Notes: generated by a model not told the origin, from the sequence alone. Counted from the stretch's first letter, positions 6,363 through 13,985 are shown. The stretch is DNA of 16,049 bases from an uncultured Alphaproteobacteria bacterium (GCA_937935995.1 CALGXF010000021.1:1-16049), one strand, 5' to 3'. Numbers and translations: made by a program.

Positions 6363-7407
6363 CCGGCTTAAAACCGTAATATTGCCGCGAAACGCAGACG
6401 TTAACATGATTATCGGCGCACGCGGTTTGGGTAAAACCTACGGTATGAGAAAATATATGATAGAGGATTATTTGAAAAACGGATATTGTTTTGCGGAAAT
6501 CGCCCGTTTTCGTGAGGAAAACAACGATGTCGCCGCAGACTATTTCGACCGCATTATAAAGGATAATATTTTTCCCGATTATGAATTTCGCACAACCAAT
6601 AAAACAGCTGAAATACGACGGAAGAAAACCGGCAAAAAAGAAAACCCGTGGCGGATATGCGGTTATTTTATACCCTTGACCATGCAACAGCGAAAAAAGA
6701 AAAGCACATACGTGAACGTGCGCAACATTTGCATGGATGAATTTATTATCGATAATGACGATAGATACCACACGTATTTGAAAAACGAGTTCGAACAATT
6801 GGCGAAAATCGTGGATACCGTGACGCGCGAACGTGCCGACGATACCGAGCTACGCAAACCGCGAATATTCCTTTTGGGTAACGCATGTGACGCGTTCAAT
6901 CCGTATTTTCGACGTTATGAAGTGCCCCTCAATCCCGAGTATGGACTGCAATGGCTTGACGACAAAACATGTCTGTTCGATTACGTGCGAGACGATGACT
7001 ATGCCGAGCAAAAGGCAAAGAACACCGTTGCGGGACGCATGTTGAAAAACAATGATGATATGACAGCGAAAAACAAGTTTCGGCAATTTGATACCGATTT
7101 TATCGAAAAACCGCATAAGCACGCGAAACTCACTTATGTGTTCCGTTGGTTTAAGCAAGAATATGGGGTATATGTCGATATGCGCTGCGGATATGTTTTT
7201 CTTTCCACGAAATACGACGGCGGCGCGCATGTGCCATATTTTGCAATCACACGGGATGATAACAAACTGAACTACCTCACTGCGAATATGGCGAAAGAGT
7301 TGATTAAAAACCTTACATCGTATTACGCGTTAGGCTATCTGAGATATGACATGATGGAAACGCAACACGCCATGTTTGAAATGCTCAAGAATTTCGGTGT
7401 AAAATAA
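6343..7407 (+). CDS. DNA packaging ATPase (phi29 gp16-like), 354 aa
   Basis: A 354-residue ASCE-type ATPase with Walker A GARGLGKT (residues 25-32, Lys31) and Walker B ICMDE (129-133, Asp132/Glu133), followed by a basic C-terminal half that would bind DNA or RNA. Size and layout match phi29 gp16 (332 aa), which forms a ring on the portal and pumps DNA into the prohead with the help of packaging RNA. The ATG at 6343 overlaps the polymerase end by 20 bases; a TTG at 6340 adds one residue. In phi29 the ATPase is a late gene after the tail genes; here it is fused to the replication block and lies directly before a structured non-coding RNA unit, which strengthens the packaging-RNA call. Confidence 0.93.
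   Translation: MAKYYYDRLKTVILPRNADVNMIIGARGLGKTYGMRKYMIEDYLKNGYCFAEIARFREENNDVAADYFDRIIKDNIFPDYEFRTTNKTAEIRRKKTGKKENPWRICGYFIPLTMQQRKKKSTYVNVRNICMDEFIIDNDDRYHTYLKNEFEQLAKIVDTVTRERADDTELRKPRIFLLGNACDAFNPYFRRYEVPLNPEYGLQWLDDKTCLFDYVRDDDYAEQKAKNTVAGRMLKNNDDMTAKNKFRQFDTDFIEKPHKHAKLTYVFRWFKQEYGVYVDMRCGYVFLSTKYDGGAHVPYFAITRDDNKLNYLTANMAKELIKNLTSYYALGYLRYDMMETQHAMFEMLKNFGVK
7376..7405 (+). promoter_or_regulatory. Promoter for the proposed packaging RNA
   Basis: TTGAAA (7376-7381), an 18-base spacer and TAAAAT (7400-7405); each hexamer matches 5 of 6 consensus bases. It overlaps the end of the ATPase gene and would start RNA near 7411-7413, just ahead of the folded region. It is the best sigma-70-type promoter I found in the window. 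Confidence 0.65.
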
Positions 7408-7410
7408 ACA

Positions 7411-7581
7411 CGGCGTACGTGAGGTGCCATAGTGGTATCGCTAAAACGCATTGTCAATAACCACGGTTGACTCCGGTGATGATGCGGCCGTGAGGGAAAA
7501 GCGCGCCGACTATCGCTATGAAACATGTCGCAAGTATGCTATTCTTGAGTCGTACCGGTCACATACCGGTACGGCTTTTTT
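7411..7581 (+). ncRNA. Structured RNA, candidate packaging RNA (pRNA analogue)
   Basis: A 195-base gap without a gene holds an isolated RNA unit of about 170 bases from promoter to terminator. The core folds as nested helices. P1 pairs 7428-7437 with 7511-7520 (10 bp, two G-U). P2 pairs 7439-7442 with 7500-7503. P3 pairs 7447-7456 with 7477-7486 (10 bp, two G-U) and closes a 20-base loop. CACGG in that loop (7462-7466) is perfectly complementary to CCGTG (7488-7492) in the second loop segment. phi29 pRNA has the same plan: a terminal helix, a junction, two loops that pair between neighbouring molecules, and a roughly 170-nt primary transcript. The sequence is not recognisably homologous. Alternatives are a regulatory leader for the capsid genes or another phage sRNA; a tRNA is excluded. 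Confidence 0.6.
7549..7581 (+). terminator. Intrinsic terminator ending the structured RNA
   Basis: An 11-bp stem (7549-7559 with 7565-7575, one T-G pair) closes a 5-base loop and is followed by six T (7576-7581). The ribosome site of the scaffold gene starts 9 bases later, so capsid transcription needs read-through from upstream. Confidence 0.9.
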
Positions 7582-7602
7582 CATATATGAAAGGAAAAAA
7601 TA

Positions 7603-7914
7603 ATGGATGACGAAACCCCCGAGGAAAGGGACACCGCCGAACGCGATGACCTCACCCCCGATGAAGCGCACCGCGCGGGCGAGTTCGACGATTTGCGCGA
7701 CATGATGCGTGACGTGCTGGACAAAGTGAACGCAATAGGCGACCGTACGGACGCAATCAGCGAACGAATCGACGGTATCTATGACAATTTCACCGATTCC
7801 GTCGCGCAGATGGTCGAAAACGGCGCGACCGTCAAGGAAAACGACAACGACGCAGCGGAAGCAATCGCGCAAGCGGCGGCAGAGGACTTGGAAAACCTCG
7901 ATTTTACACTCTGA
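7603..7914 (+). CDS. Putative capsid scaffolding protein, 103 aa
   Basis: A very acidic 103-residue protein directly before the major capsid gene, as phi29 gp7 (98 aa scaffold) precedes gp8. Residues about 28-72 form an amphipathic helix with hydrophobic positions at heptad-like spacing, suitable for a coiled-coil dimer; the ends are disordered and rich in Asp, Glu and Ala. It would fill the prohead during assembly and leave on packaging. The start has GAAAGGA at about 7589-7595. It sits 15 bases upstream of the capsid gene, probably giving high co-expression. Assignment is by size, composition and position, since scaffolds have little conserved sequence. Confidence 0.8.
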   Translation: MDDETPEERDTAERDDLTPDEAHRAGEFDDLRDMMRDVLDKVNAIGDRTDAISERIDGIYDNFTDSVAQMVENGATVKENDNDAAEAIAQAAAEDLENLDFTL

Positions 7915-7929
7915 AAAAAAGGATGAATC

Positions 7930-9318
7930 ATGGCAATAGATAACGCAACCATTTTGGATAAGGTACGTCTTAAGAACACCGACGATTATCAGCAGCGCGT
8001 GCCCAGCGCGACGCAGACCGGTGTGGCGAACACCGCACGGTATTTGTTCGACCCGATGAATCGGCAGTATCTCAACGACTGTGTTTGGAGTATGGTCAAT
8101 CGCATCGGACTTACCGTGATGGTGCAGAACGCGCCGTTTGTAAATCCTTTTGCGGTTTTCAAGAAGGAAAATCTTTATTGGGGCAGCACTGTACAGGAAA
8201 TTGCCGTCAAGTGGATTAAGGCGCACGGGTACAAGGATGATGCGGAAGATTTGCTGAAGATGCACCGTCCCGAAGCGGCGGTGTGGTTCTATGAAATGAA
8301 CCGCAAGGACCAATACCCGATATCATGGACTAACGATGAATTGCGTCAGGCGTTTCTTGACGATTTCGGTTTGAACCGTTTTATCGCGCAGATTATGGAA
8401 ACGCCGCGCAACAGCGATAATTATGATGAAATGAATATCATGCTTGCGCTGATTCGTCATTACGAGCAGAATCTTGGTTTCTATAAGATACATCTTGATG
8501 CGGTACCGAGCGATGAAACGACTGCCAAGACGCTGCTTAAGGCGTTGCGTTCCACGGCGGGACGTATGCAGTTCCCGTCTACGCAATATAACGCGCTGAA
8601 CATCACCGATATTCCGGCGTATGCCACCCCGCAGCAAATGGTGTTGCTGATTGAACCGGAATATCTCGCGTCGCTTGACGTTGACGCATTGAGCGCGGTG
8701 TTCCAACTGGATAAAGCGGACGTTCCCTATCGTATTATTCAGGTACCAAGTCTTGGTATTCCGGGTGCGGTGGCGTTGCTTGTTTCAACCGATTGGTATC
8801 AGGTGCGCGACACCATGTACGGCACCACTCAGTTCTTTAATCCGCAGACGCTCGGCAACACCATGTATCTGAACCACTGGGGTATCTACGGCGTGTCCCC
8901 GTTCACGCCGTGCGCGTTGTTCACCACCGACGCGGGCACTTCCATCAAGGTCGTAACGCAGACCGTGACCGGCTTCACGCTGACCCCGAACACGGGCACC
9001 GTCAAGGCGGGCGACCTCATGCAGCTCACGCCAAAGCTCACCGCCACCGTCGCGCCGACCGGCACCGCCGTTGAGGTGGCACCGAACGCGGCGACGTACG
9101 AGGTTGCGGCGAACCATGCCGCAAGCGGCGATGACGCGCACGGCGCGGCGTTCGACCTCAACGTCAATACGTTCGTGGATGACCAGGCGCGCCTGCATGT
9201 CCAGCGTGACGGCCTTGTTGCCGGTGACGTCATTACCGTGACGGGCACCGCCACGTATGTCAATCCGAACGGAGAGACTACGGCGCATTCCGCGACATGC
9301 ACGTTCACCGTCGAATAG
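7930..9318 (+). CDS. Major capsid protein with C-terminal Ig-like domain (phi29 gp8-like), 462 aa
   Basis: The major head protein: 462 residues against 448 in phi29 gp8. Residues about 1-340 should form the HK97-like fold; the N-terminal part matches the family style (a DKVRLKN start, an NRIGLTV helix, then a KWIKAH segment). Residues about 343-462 form an Ig-like (BIG2-type) domain: Thr/Val-rich alternating strands with Pro-Asn-Thr-Gly turns, as in gp8, where it decorates the capsid surface. The DNA of that last part is clearly more GC-rich than the N-terminal part, hinting at a separately acquired domain. The start has AAGGATG before the ATG. A terminator follows 20 bases downstream, which would make capsid mRNA more abundant than tail mRNA. 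Confidence 0.93.
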   Translation: MAIDNATILDKVRLKNTDDYQQRVPSATQTGVANTARYLFDPMNRQYLNDCVWSMVNRIGLTVMVQNAPFVNPFAVFKKENLYWGSTVQEIAVKWIKAHGYKDDAEDLLKMHRPEAAVWFYEMNRKDQYPISWTNDELRQAFLDDFGLNRFIAQIMETPRNSDNYDEMNIMLALIRHYEQNLGFYKIHLDAVPSDETTAKTLLKALRSTAGRMQFPSTQYNALNITDIPAYATPQQMVLLIEPEYLASLDVDALSAVFQLDKADVPYRIIQVPSLGIPGAVALLVSTDWYQVRDTMYGTTQFFNPQTLGNTMYLNHWGIYGVSPFTPCALFTTDAGTSIKVVTQTVTGFTLTPNTGTVKAGDLMQLTPKLTATVAPTGTAVEVAPNAATYEVAANHAASGDDAHGAAFDLNVNTFVDDQARLHVQRDGLVAGDVITVTGTATYVNPNGETTAHSATCTFTVE

Positions 9319-9337
9319 TCTGAAACGACTGTGGTAT

Positions 9338-9377
9338 AAAATGAGTGGTGCTTCACATTGAAGTACCGCTCATTTTT
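9338..9377 (+). terminator. Terminator between capsid and tail knob genes
   Basis: A 17-bp stem (9338-9354 with 9360-9376, two G-U pairs) with a 5-base loop and a T tract to 9377. The tail gene ribosome site starts about 9 bases later and no convincing promoter lies between, so it probably works as a partial terminator that sets the head-to-tail protein ratio. Confidence 0.85.
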
Positions 9378-9399
9378 CATATATAGGAAAGGGCGCGAT

Positions 9400-11952
9400 A
9401 TGGATTTTCCACATCTGCAAAACGCAACGGCGTTCCCCGATACGGATACGCGCGTATACGGCCAGTACCGCAATGTTTTCGATTACAACGTTTGGACTCC
9501 AAACACGATAATTAAGTTATGTCGTGTGAATTGGTACGATGATTACCACGATGTCGTGAAATTCTCCGATGACACCGCACGAGACACGTGGTTTGACAAA
9601 CTGGAAGGCGAAACCGTCAAGCTGACAACGAGCATGTATGTCGCACGCGCCGACGCGGACGGCATAAAATTGCCCGTGCCTTACATGACGGCGCAACGGT
9701 ATAATTACATTGTCGTTGACTTTTCGCATGACATTATCAATACACCGTATCAGAAAACCGATGCGCAGACACGTTATCATTTTTTCATCACTTCCGTGCG
9801 CGCGGAAGCGCCGAACACGACAACATGCACGCTTATGCGTGACGTATGGACGGACTATATCAACAGCACCACAATCAACGGTTTGTTGTTGTCACGCGGA
9901 CATGCGCCGTTAATGGAAATGACACCGCAAGAATTGCTGAAAAACCCGCGCGCGAATTGCCGTGATTTCACGCTGCCTGATGTCGATTATGGCAACGCCG
10001 CGACGAATATCAGAAAAAGCACGCCGGTTAATCTGCAAAACGGTGCACGATACATCTGTGTGGCCGCAACGTTTTCGCCCGGACAATTGCAAACAATGAG
10101 CAGCGTACGGGGCACGAATATCGCGGACAGTGACCCGACATACACCGATAATGACGGCGCGGTTAACGGCTTCTCATGGGGTGCCGGAAACATTTCCACG
10201 TCAAACGTCACCGGCGCGGGCACGTCCTATAATTCCGTCGATAATCTCACTACCAGCAACATGCACATGTATGCGCTCGAATCGTCCAAAATCTCGGGCG
10301 ATTATTTCGACACGCTTTTCGCGTATTACCCTCATATCATGTCACAGATTACAGCGGTGTTCGTCGCCACCGCAAACATGCTGCATCTTGGCGACGCTGC
10401 CAGCGTGAATGGCGTTGAATGGCATACGGTCAGCGGAACGCGAACGAAACTATCCGATATTGATTTGACTATCGACGATTTTGGATACGCTGTCGAATAC
10501 GCGCAAATAACGCGACTATATCTTGCGCCCTACGCGTATTTAGAAATATCCGACAATATCGGCAATAAAACACGTGTGGAAATCGCCGACTGCGGTCGCC
10601 TCTCGGTGCAGACGGTCACATCCCTTAGTTATCCGGTATTGCGTCAAATCGCATGGGTTGACGGAATCGGGAGCGACGGCGATACGTCCATTAGCATTAC
10701 CGCCATCAACGGAACTAACATTAGCGCCGACGTGCCGAACGCGGACGTGCTCAAAACGCTCATATCGCACGACATACCGACATACGCGTTGCAACGTCGC
10801 GCAATCGACGCGCACCGCGCCGACGCATACAATCGAGAAATCACGCAAGCGCGTGAAAACGCCATCATATCGTATGAAAACGGCGCGCGTTCGGCTAACG
10901 TGGCATTGAGCAACACCAACCGAAGCAACGCGAACAGCATAGCCAACACGGCTTTATCGAACGCTCTTAATTCCACCGTTACGGATAATTCCAATGCGGC
11001 ATCGAATCAAATCTTCAAAGTCAACTCGGAACAACAAAACCTGTTGCTCACCGCATCCAATGACAAAATAGACAATCTGAACACAGCCACTTTGGACTTG
11101 ACGACGAATCTTGTGAACACGGAAATCACGGCAAGCGCAATCGGCACCGTGACCGCCGCGATAGGCGCGATAGGCACGGCGGCGACCGGCATAGCGGTGA
11201 CGGCGGCGACCGGTGGCGCGGCGGCACCGATGGTGGCGGCGGGACTCGGCGCGGCTGGAAGCATTGGCCTGTCGGGTGCAAGCTTCGCCACCGGCGCGTC
11301 CAAGACAGCTGCGGAAGCCGCTTACAAGCAAGCCTATAACGACGAAGCCGCATGGCAAGCGAAACTATATAACTCACACGCTAATAGTGTCAGCATCGCA
11401 ATGGCGGGCGGGCAACTTCTCGAATCGACAAAGCTTAATACCAACAACACGAACGCAAGCAACGCCACGAACACGAGCGTTACGGCCAACAATGCGAACA
11501 CATCGAATGCGAACGCGTCGGCGTCACGCAATCAGAGCGTGGACAATGCCAAACGTGTCATGATTAACACGCGTTCAAACACGAATGCCGCATGGCGCGA
11601 CCTGCTCAATCACGCCGCGCAGCCCGTTGGCGCGTATGGCGGCGACAATTTCAGACAGGCCACGGGGCTTGACACCATGACCGTGAAAATCGTCACCGAA
11701 GACAATGGCGCGATAGCGGCGGCAGGCGATTACATGCTGCGCTACGGCATTGCAAGCAACAAACTCTACAACAAACCGTCATTGACGCCTTGCAAGCATT
11801 TCACATACTGGCGAACCGCCGATGTATGGACGATATGCCCGCTTGCGCAAAACGAACAATTGCAGACAATCAGGAATATTTTCAGTTCCGGTGTTACAAT
11901 ATGGAACAACCCCGAAGAAGTCGGCGGCGACTTCGTACACGACAATCTATAA
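9400..11952 (+). CDS. Tail knob protein with membrane-penetrating loop region (phi29 gp9-like), 850 aa
   Basis: An 850-residue tail tube/knob protein. The ATG at 9400 has GGAAAGG at 9386-9392; an in-frame ATG... start region further upstream (9358) would read through the terminator and is rejected. The N-terminal 60 residues show the family pattern of a Trp/Tyr-rich segment, then VVKFSDDTARDTWF, as in phi29 gp9 and relatives. Residues about 575-637 are a long Gly/Ala/Ile/Val hydrophobic stretch without charges, equivalent to the gp9 loops that plug the tube and then form a membrane pore for DNA entry. This stretch is flanked by Asn/Ala/Ser/Thr-rich arms (about 497-570 and 677-727). It is larger than gp9 (599 aa). 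Neighbours are the two collar genes. Confidence 0.9.
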   Translation: MDFPHLQNATAFPDTDTRVYGQYRNVFDYNVWTPNTIIKLCRVNWYDDYHDVVKFSDDTARDTWFDKLEGETVKLTTSMYVARADADGIKLPVPYMTAQRYNYIVVDFSHDIINTPYQKTDAQTRYHFFITSVRAEAPNTTTCTLMRDVWTDYINSTTINGLLLSRGHAPLMEMTPQELLKNPRANCRDFTLPDVDYGNAATNIRKSTPVNLQNGARYICVAATFSPGQLQTMSSVRGTNIADSDPTYTDNDGAVNGFSWGAGNISTSNVTGAGTSYNSVDNLTTSNMHMYALESSKISGDYFDTLFAYYPHIMSQITAVFVATANMLHLGDAASVNGVEWHTVSGTRTKLSDIDLTIDDFGYAVEYAQITRLYLAPYAYLEISDNIGNKTRVEIADCGRLSVQTVTSLSYPVLRQIAWVDGIGSDGDTSISITAINGTNISADVPNADVLKTLISHDIPTYALQRRAIDAHRADAYNREITQARENAIISYENGARSANVALSNTNRSNANSIANTALSNALNSTVTDNSNAASNQIFKVNSEQQNLLLTASNDKIDNLNTATLDLTTNLVNTEITASAIGTVTAAIGAIGTAATGIAVTAATGGAAAPMVAAGLGAAGSIGLSGASFATGASKTAAEAAYKQAYNDEAAWQAKLYNSHANSVSIAMAGGQLLESTKLNTNNTNASNATNTSVTANNANTSNANASASRNQSVDNAKRVMINTRSNTNAAWRDLLNHAAQPVGAYGGDNFRQATGLDTMTVKIVTEDNGAIAAAGDYMLRYGIASNKLYNKPSLTPCKHFTYWRTADVWTICPLAQNEQLQTIRNIFSSGVTIWNNPEEVGGDFVHDNL

Positions 11953-11963
11953 GGTAGGAAAGT

Positions 11964-12905
11964 ATGGGACGTAAGCGCACGCACAAAAGGCAATTGACCC
12001 GTGCGGAAATGGGCGAACGTGGCGCGCCGATGTGGCAGCAATCCGAAGCGCTCAATTCGCAAGCGTATTCGATGGCGTATTCTCAAATGCTGAATATCGC
12101 GTTATCTCGTTTCAAGTGGTTGAATCTGCCGAAAACTTGCAATTCGTGGTTTCTCGAATACAATCTATTGTATTTCGGTTACGCCACAATCGCGTTCCCG
12201 CGTAGCAAGCCGGGTGTGTTTTTCAGCACGCAAGCGGTGACTACTTCGAATTTCAATGTCTATTACAAACCGAAGAAATGGGATAGTTACGGTATTAACG
12301 GTTGGCGTTTTCCGGTTAACAATTCCAATGGTGTTTTCATCTACGCGAATCGCGCGCGTACGCCACTCATTCCGACGATTGAATTTTTCGCGCATGAAAT
12401 TGAAGATTTGTACATGACACGGCGGCAGAATCGTTTCAATCAGAAAACGCCGTTCATCCTTGAGGTTCCGGCCGGGCAGCAAACGGCGGGCGTCAACGTC
12501 ATCAAGCAAATCTCAGGCGGTGAAATGGCAATCATGGCGACACCGGGTTTCACAGATTCGATGAAAGCCAACGTGCTGAAAACCAACGTCGAATACATCG
12601 GCATGGAATTACAGAACGACATTCAAAACACTTGGAACGCGTTCTATCAGTCGCTAGGCATTAAAAATTTGCCGTTGAAAATGGAACGGCAGACCGCCGA
12701 CGAAATCAACGATTACGGCGAACCGACTGACCTACGCGCACTCAGCGAACTTGAGGAACGCCGTGCCGCGTGCGACATTCTCAACACAAGATTCGCAAAA
12801 TATCTCAAGGAACCGATACAGGTTGTGTGGAACGAAGACAATATTTCCCGCAACTACAGTTATTTGACGAACGTTGAAGAACAGGTGAATGACGATGAAT
12901 CTTGA
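11964..12905 (+). CDS. Upper collar / portal connector protein (phi29 gp10-like), 313 aa
   Basis: A 313-residue portal protein, almost the size of phi29 gp10 (309 aa). The N-terminus is very basic (residues 1-15), as expected for contact with DNA or packaging RNA. A conserved aromatic segment follows (WLNLPKTCNSWFLEYNLLYF-like, about 51-70). A helical middle with MELQNDIQ and LGIKNLPLKMER matches the portal stem/wing order in this family. Dodecamers would occupy one capsid vertex, bind the ATPase-RNA motor during packaging and then the lower collar. AAGGTAGGAAAG precedes the ATG by a suitable distance. The 3' end overlaps the lower collar gene. Confidence 0.9.
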   Translation: MGRKRTHKRQLTRAEMGERGAPMWQQSEALNSQAYSMAYSQMLNIALSRFKWLNLPKTCNSWFLEYNLLYFGYATIAFPRSKPGVFFSTQAVTTSNFNVYYKPKKWDSYGINGWRFPVNNSNGVFIYANRARTPLIPTIEFFAHEIEDLYMTRRQNRFNQKTPFILEVPAGQQTAGVNVIKQISGGEMAIMATPGFTDSMKANVLKTNVEYIGMELQNDIQNTWNAFYQSLGIKNLPLKMERQTADEINDYGEPTDLRALSELEERRAACDILNTRFAKYLKEPIQVVWNEDNISRNYSYLTNVEEQVNDDES

Positions 12906-13470
12906 TACCGATTTTCCGCATTACATTCCAAACGACACACATGACGAATATCATCAAGTCATGTCAATCACGCTGGGCGAACTATTGGTTCCCGGTGGTA
13001 TCGACTGGGCTTCCGATGAATGGTCATGGCGCGAAAGCGCATACGATGACATGCAATATACGCGCTGCTGCCGTAAAATCGAAAACCGTTACTATGACCG
13101 TGAAATAGGCGTATTGCCCGCAAGCCGATGGAAACGGCATTTCCTACGATTGATAGATGAAATAATGCCTACCCTGAAACCATTGTACGCGGCGGTTGAC
13201 GGCAATCCGGGCGTCATGCTGTCCGATATGGACACATGGCATAAAATGCGCACGGTGTTCTCCGATTTTCCAGCAACGCAATTGGCCGAAAATCAGGATT
13301 ACGCAAGCAACGCGACCGACAACCAATATGAGACAATAACCAACGGCGACTTCATGGATAAAATCGCGCATATCAAACAAGGCGATTACGTCGATATCGA
13401 CGTATTATTGCTAGACCACTTGGAAGAATGTTTCAGCCCGTTGTGGACTGTTAATCTGAACAATTATTAA
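12895..13470 (+). CDS. Lower collar protein (phi29 gp11-like), 191 aa
   Basis: A 191-residue protein following the portal gene, as gp11 follows gp10 in phi29 (293 aa there, so this is a short form). It has the family features: an N-terminal LG(E)LLVPGGIDW stretch, an RWKRHFLRLIDEIMPTLKPLY-type helix at about 82-102, and an Asn/Ala/Ser-rich segment DFPATQLAENQDYASNA about two-thirds along. It would connect portal and tail knob. Two ATGs are possible: 12889 (RBS only one base away) and 12895 (AGGTG at 12883-12887, 7-base spacing); the latter is preferred. It overlaps the portal stop by 11 bases. Confidence 0.85.
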   Translation: MNLDTDFPHYIPNDTHDEYHQVMSITLGELLVPGGIDWASDEWSWRESAYDDMQYTRCCRKIENRYYDREIGVLPASRWKRHFLRLIDEIMPTLKPLYAAVDGNPGVMLSDMDTWHKMRTVFSDFPATQLAENQDYASNATDNQYETITNGDFMDKIAHIKQGDYVDIDVLLLDHLEECFSPLWTVNLNNY

Positions 13471-13484
13471 CGAAAGGAACGATA

Positions 13485-13970
13485 ATGTTTCCGAACATTA
13501 TAGCGTTAATGCCATTCTATGCATTATACGCATACACGCCAGTGATACCTAAATTCTACTGGAATGCGAAAAGCCAAGAAGAAATAGTAAAATACCTCTG
13601 CTGCGAATACGACAAACTACGACACTACGCGGACGCGCTAGCCGACAAAGAAAACGAAACCGCGCAAGCAGTGAACCAACTCACTGAAATCTTCAAAAAG
13701 TTTCAGGAATCAGGCTTCAACGACTACTACTATCAGCAAATCTATGACTGGGTACAAGCAAACATGCCCAACATAATCAGCGAAGCCATAAAAACGGTAT
13801 ACTTCGGACTAACACTAGACGGATACTTCGTAGCCTACATACCTGAATCATGGAAACAAATAGTATTCGATACCGGAATGCAATACGGCACACCCGAGTA
13901 CGGTAGACTTATACTATCCTACGATGTAACGCCCGACGCTCAACCCGTCGAACAACCAACCACAAAATAA
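13485..13970 (+). CDS. Conserved appendage-associated structural protein, 161 aa
   Basis: A 161-residue protein between the lower collar and the spike. I recognise its pattern from many gut phages of Gram-positive hosts: an IPxFYWN segment near residue 22, a YADAL/Q-rich helix, an ESGFNDYYYQQIYDWV block (about 76-91), then NIISEAIKTVYFGLTLDGYF and a final QYGTPEYGRLIL. It usually lies next to tail fibre or spike genes, and in some phages an equivalent domain is fused to them. It is therefore likely an adaptor or head/neck fibre component, but its exact role is not established to my knowledge. GAAAGGAAC precedes the ATG. Eight of its 12 isoleucine codons are ATA. Confidence 0.8.
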   Translation: MFPNIIALMPFYALYAYTPVIPKFYWNAKSQEEIVKYLCCEYDKLRHYADALADKENETAQAVNQLTEIFKKFQESGFNDYYYQQIYDWVQANMPNIISEAIKTVYFGLTLDGYFVAYIPESWKQIVFDTGMQYGTPEYGRLILSYDVTPDAQPVEQPTTK

Positions 13971-13985
13971 CAAAGGAGAATAAAA

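Noticed and set aside
7425..7500. Possible second tRNA (TTGTCAA looks like an Asp anticodon loop; GGTTGACTCCG resembles a T arm)
   Set aside because: The bases flanking TTGTCAA do not pair as an anticodon stem and no acceptor stem closes; the longer nested helices explain the region better.
7516..8313. Minus-strand open frame of 265 codons across scaffold and capsid genes
   Set aside because: It runs through the structured RNA terminator and opposite two strong genes, with no RBS or recognisable domain.
9335..9385. Promoter-like TATAAA (9335) and TTGAAG-16-TATATA (9358-9385) near the tail gene
   Set aside because: The first has no -35 at proper distance; the second would start RNA inside the ribosome site. 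Both overlap the terminator, so AT-rich coincidence is likelier.
9358..9399. Upstream in-frame start for the tail knob protein
   Set aside because: It begins inside the terminator hairpin; ATG 9400 has a good GGAAAGG site.
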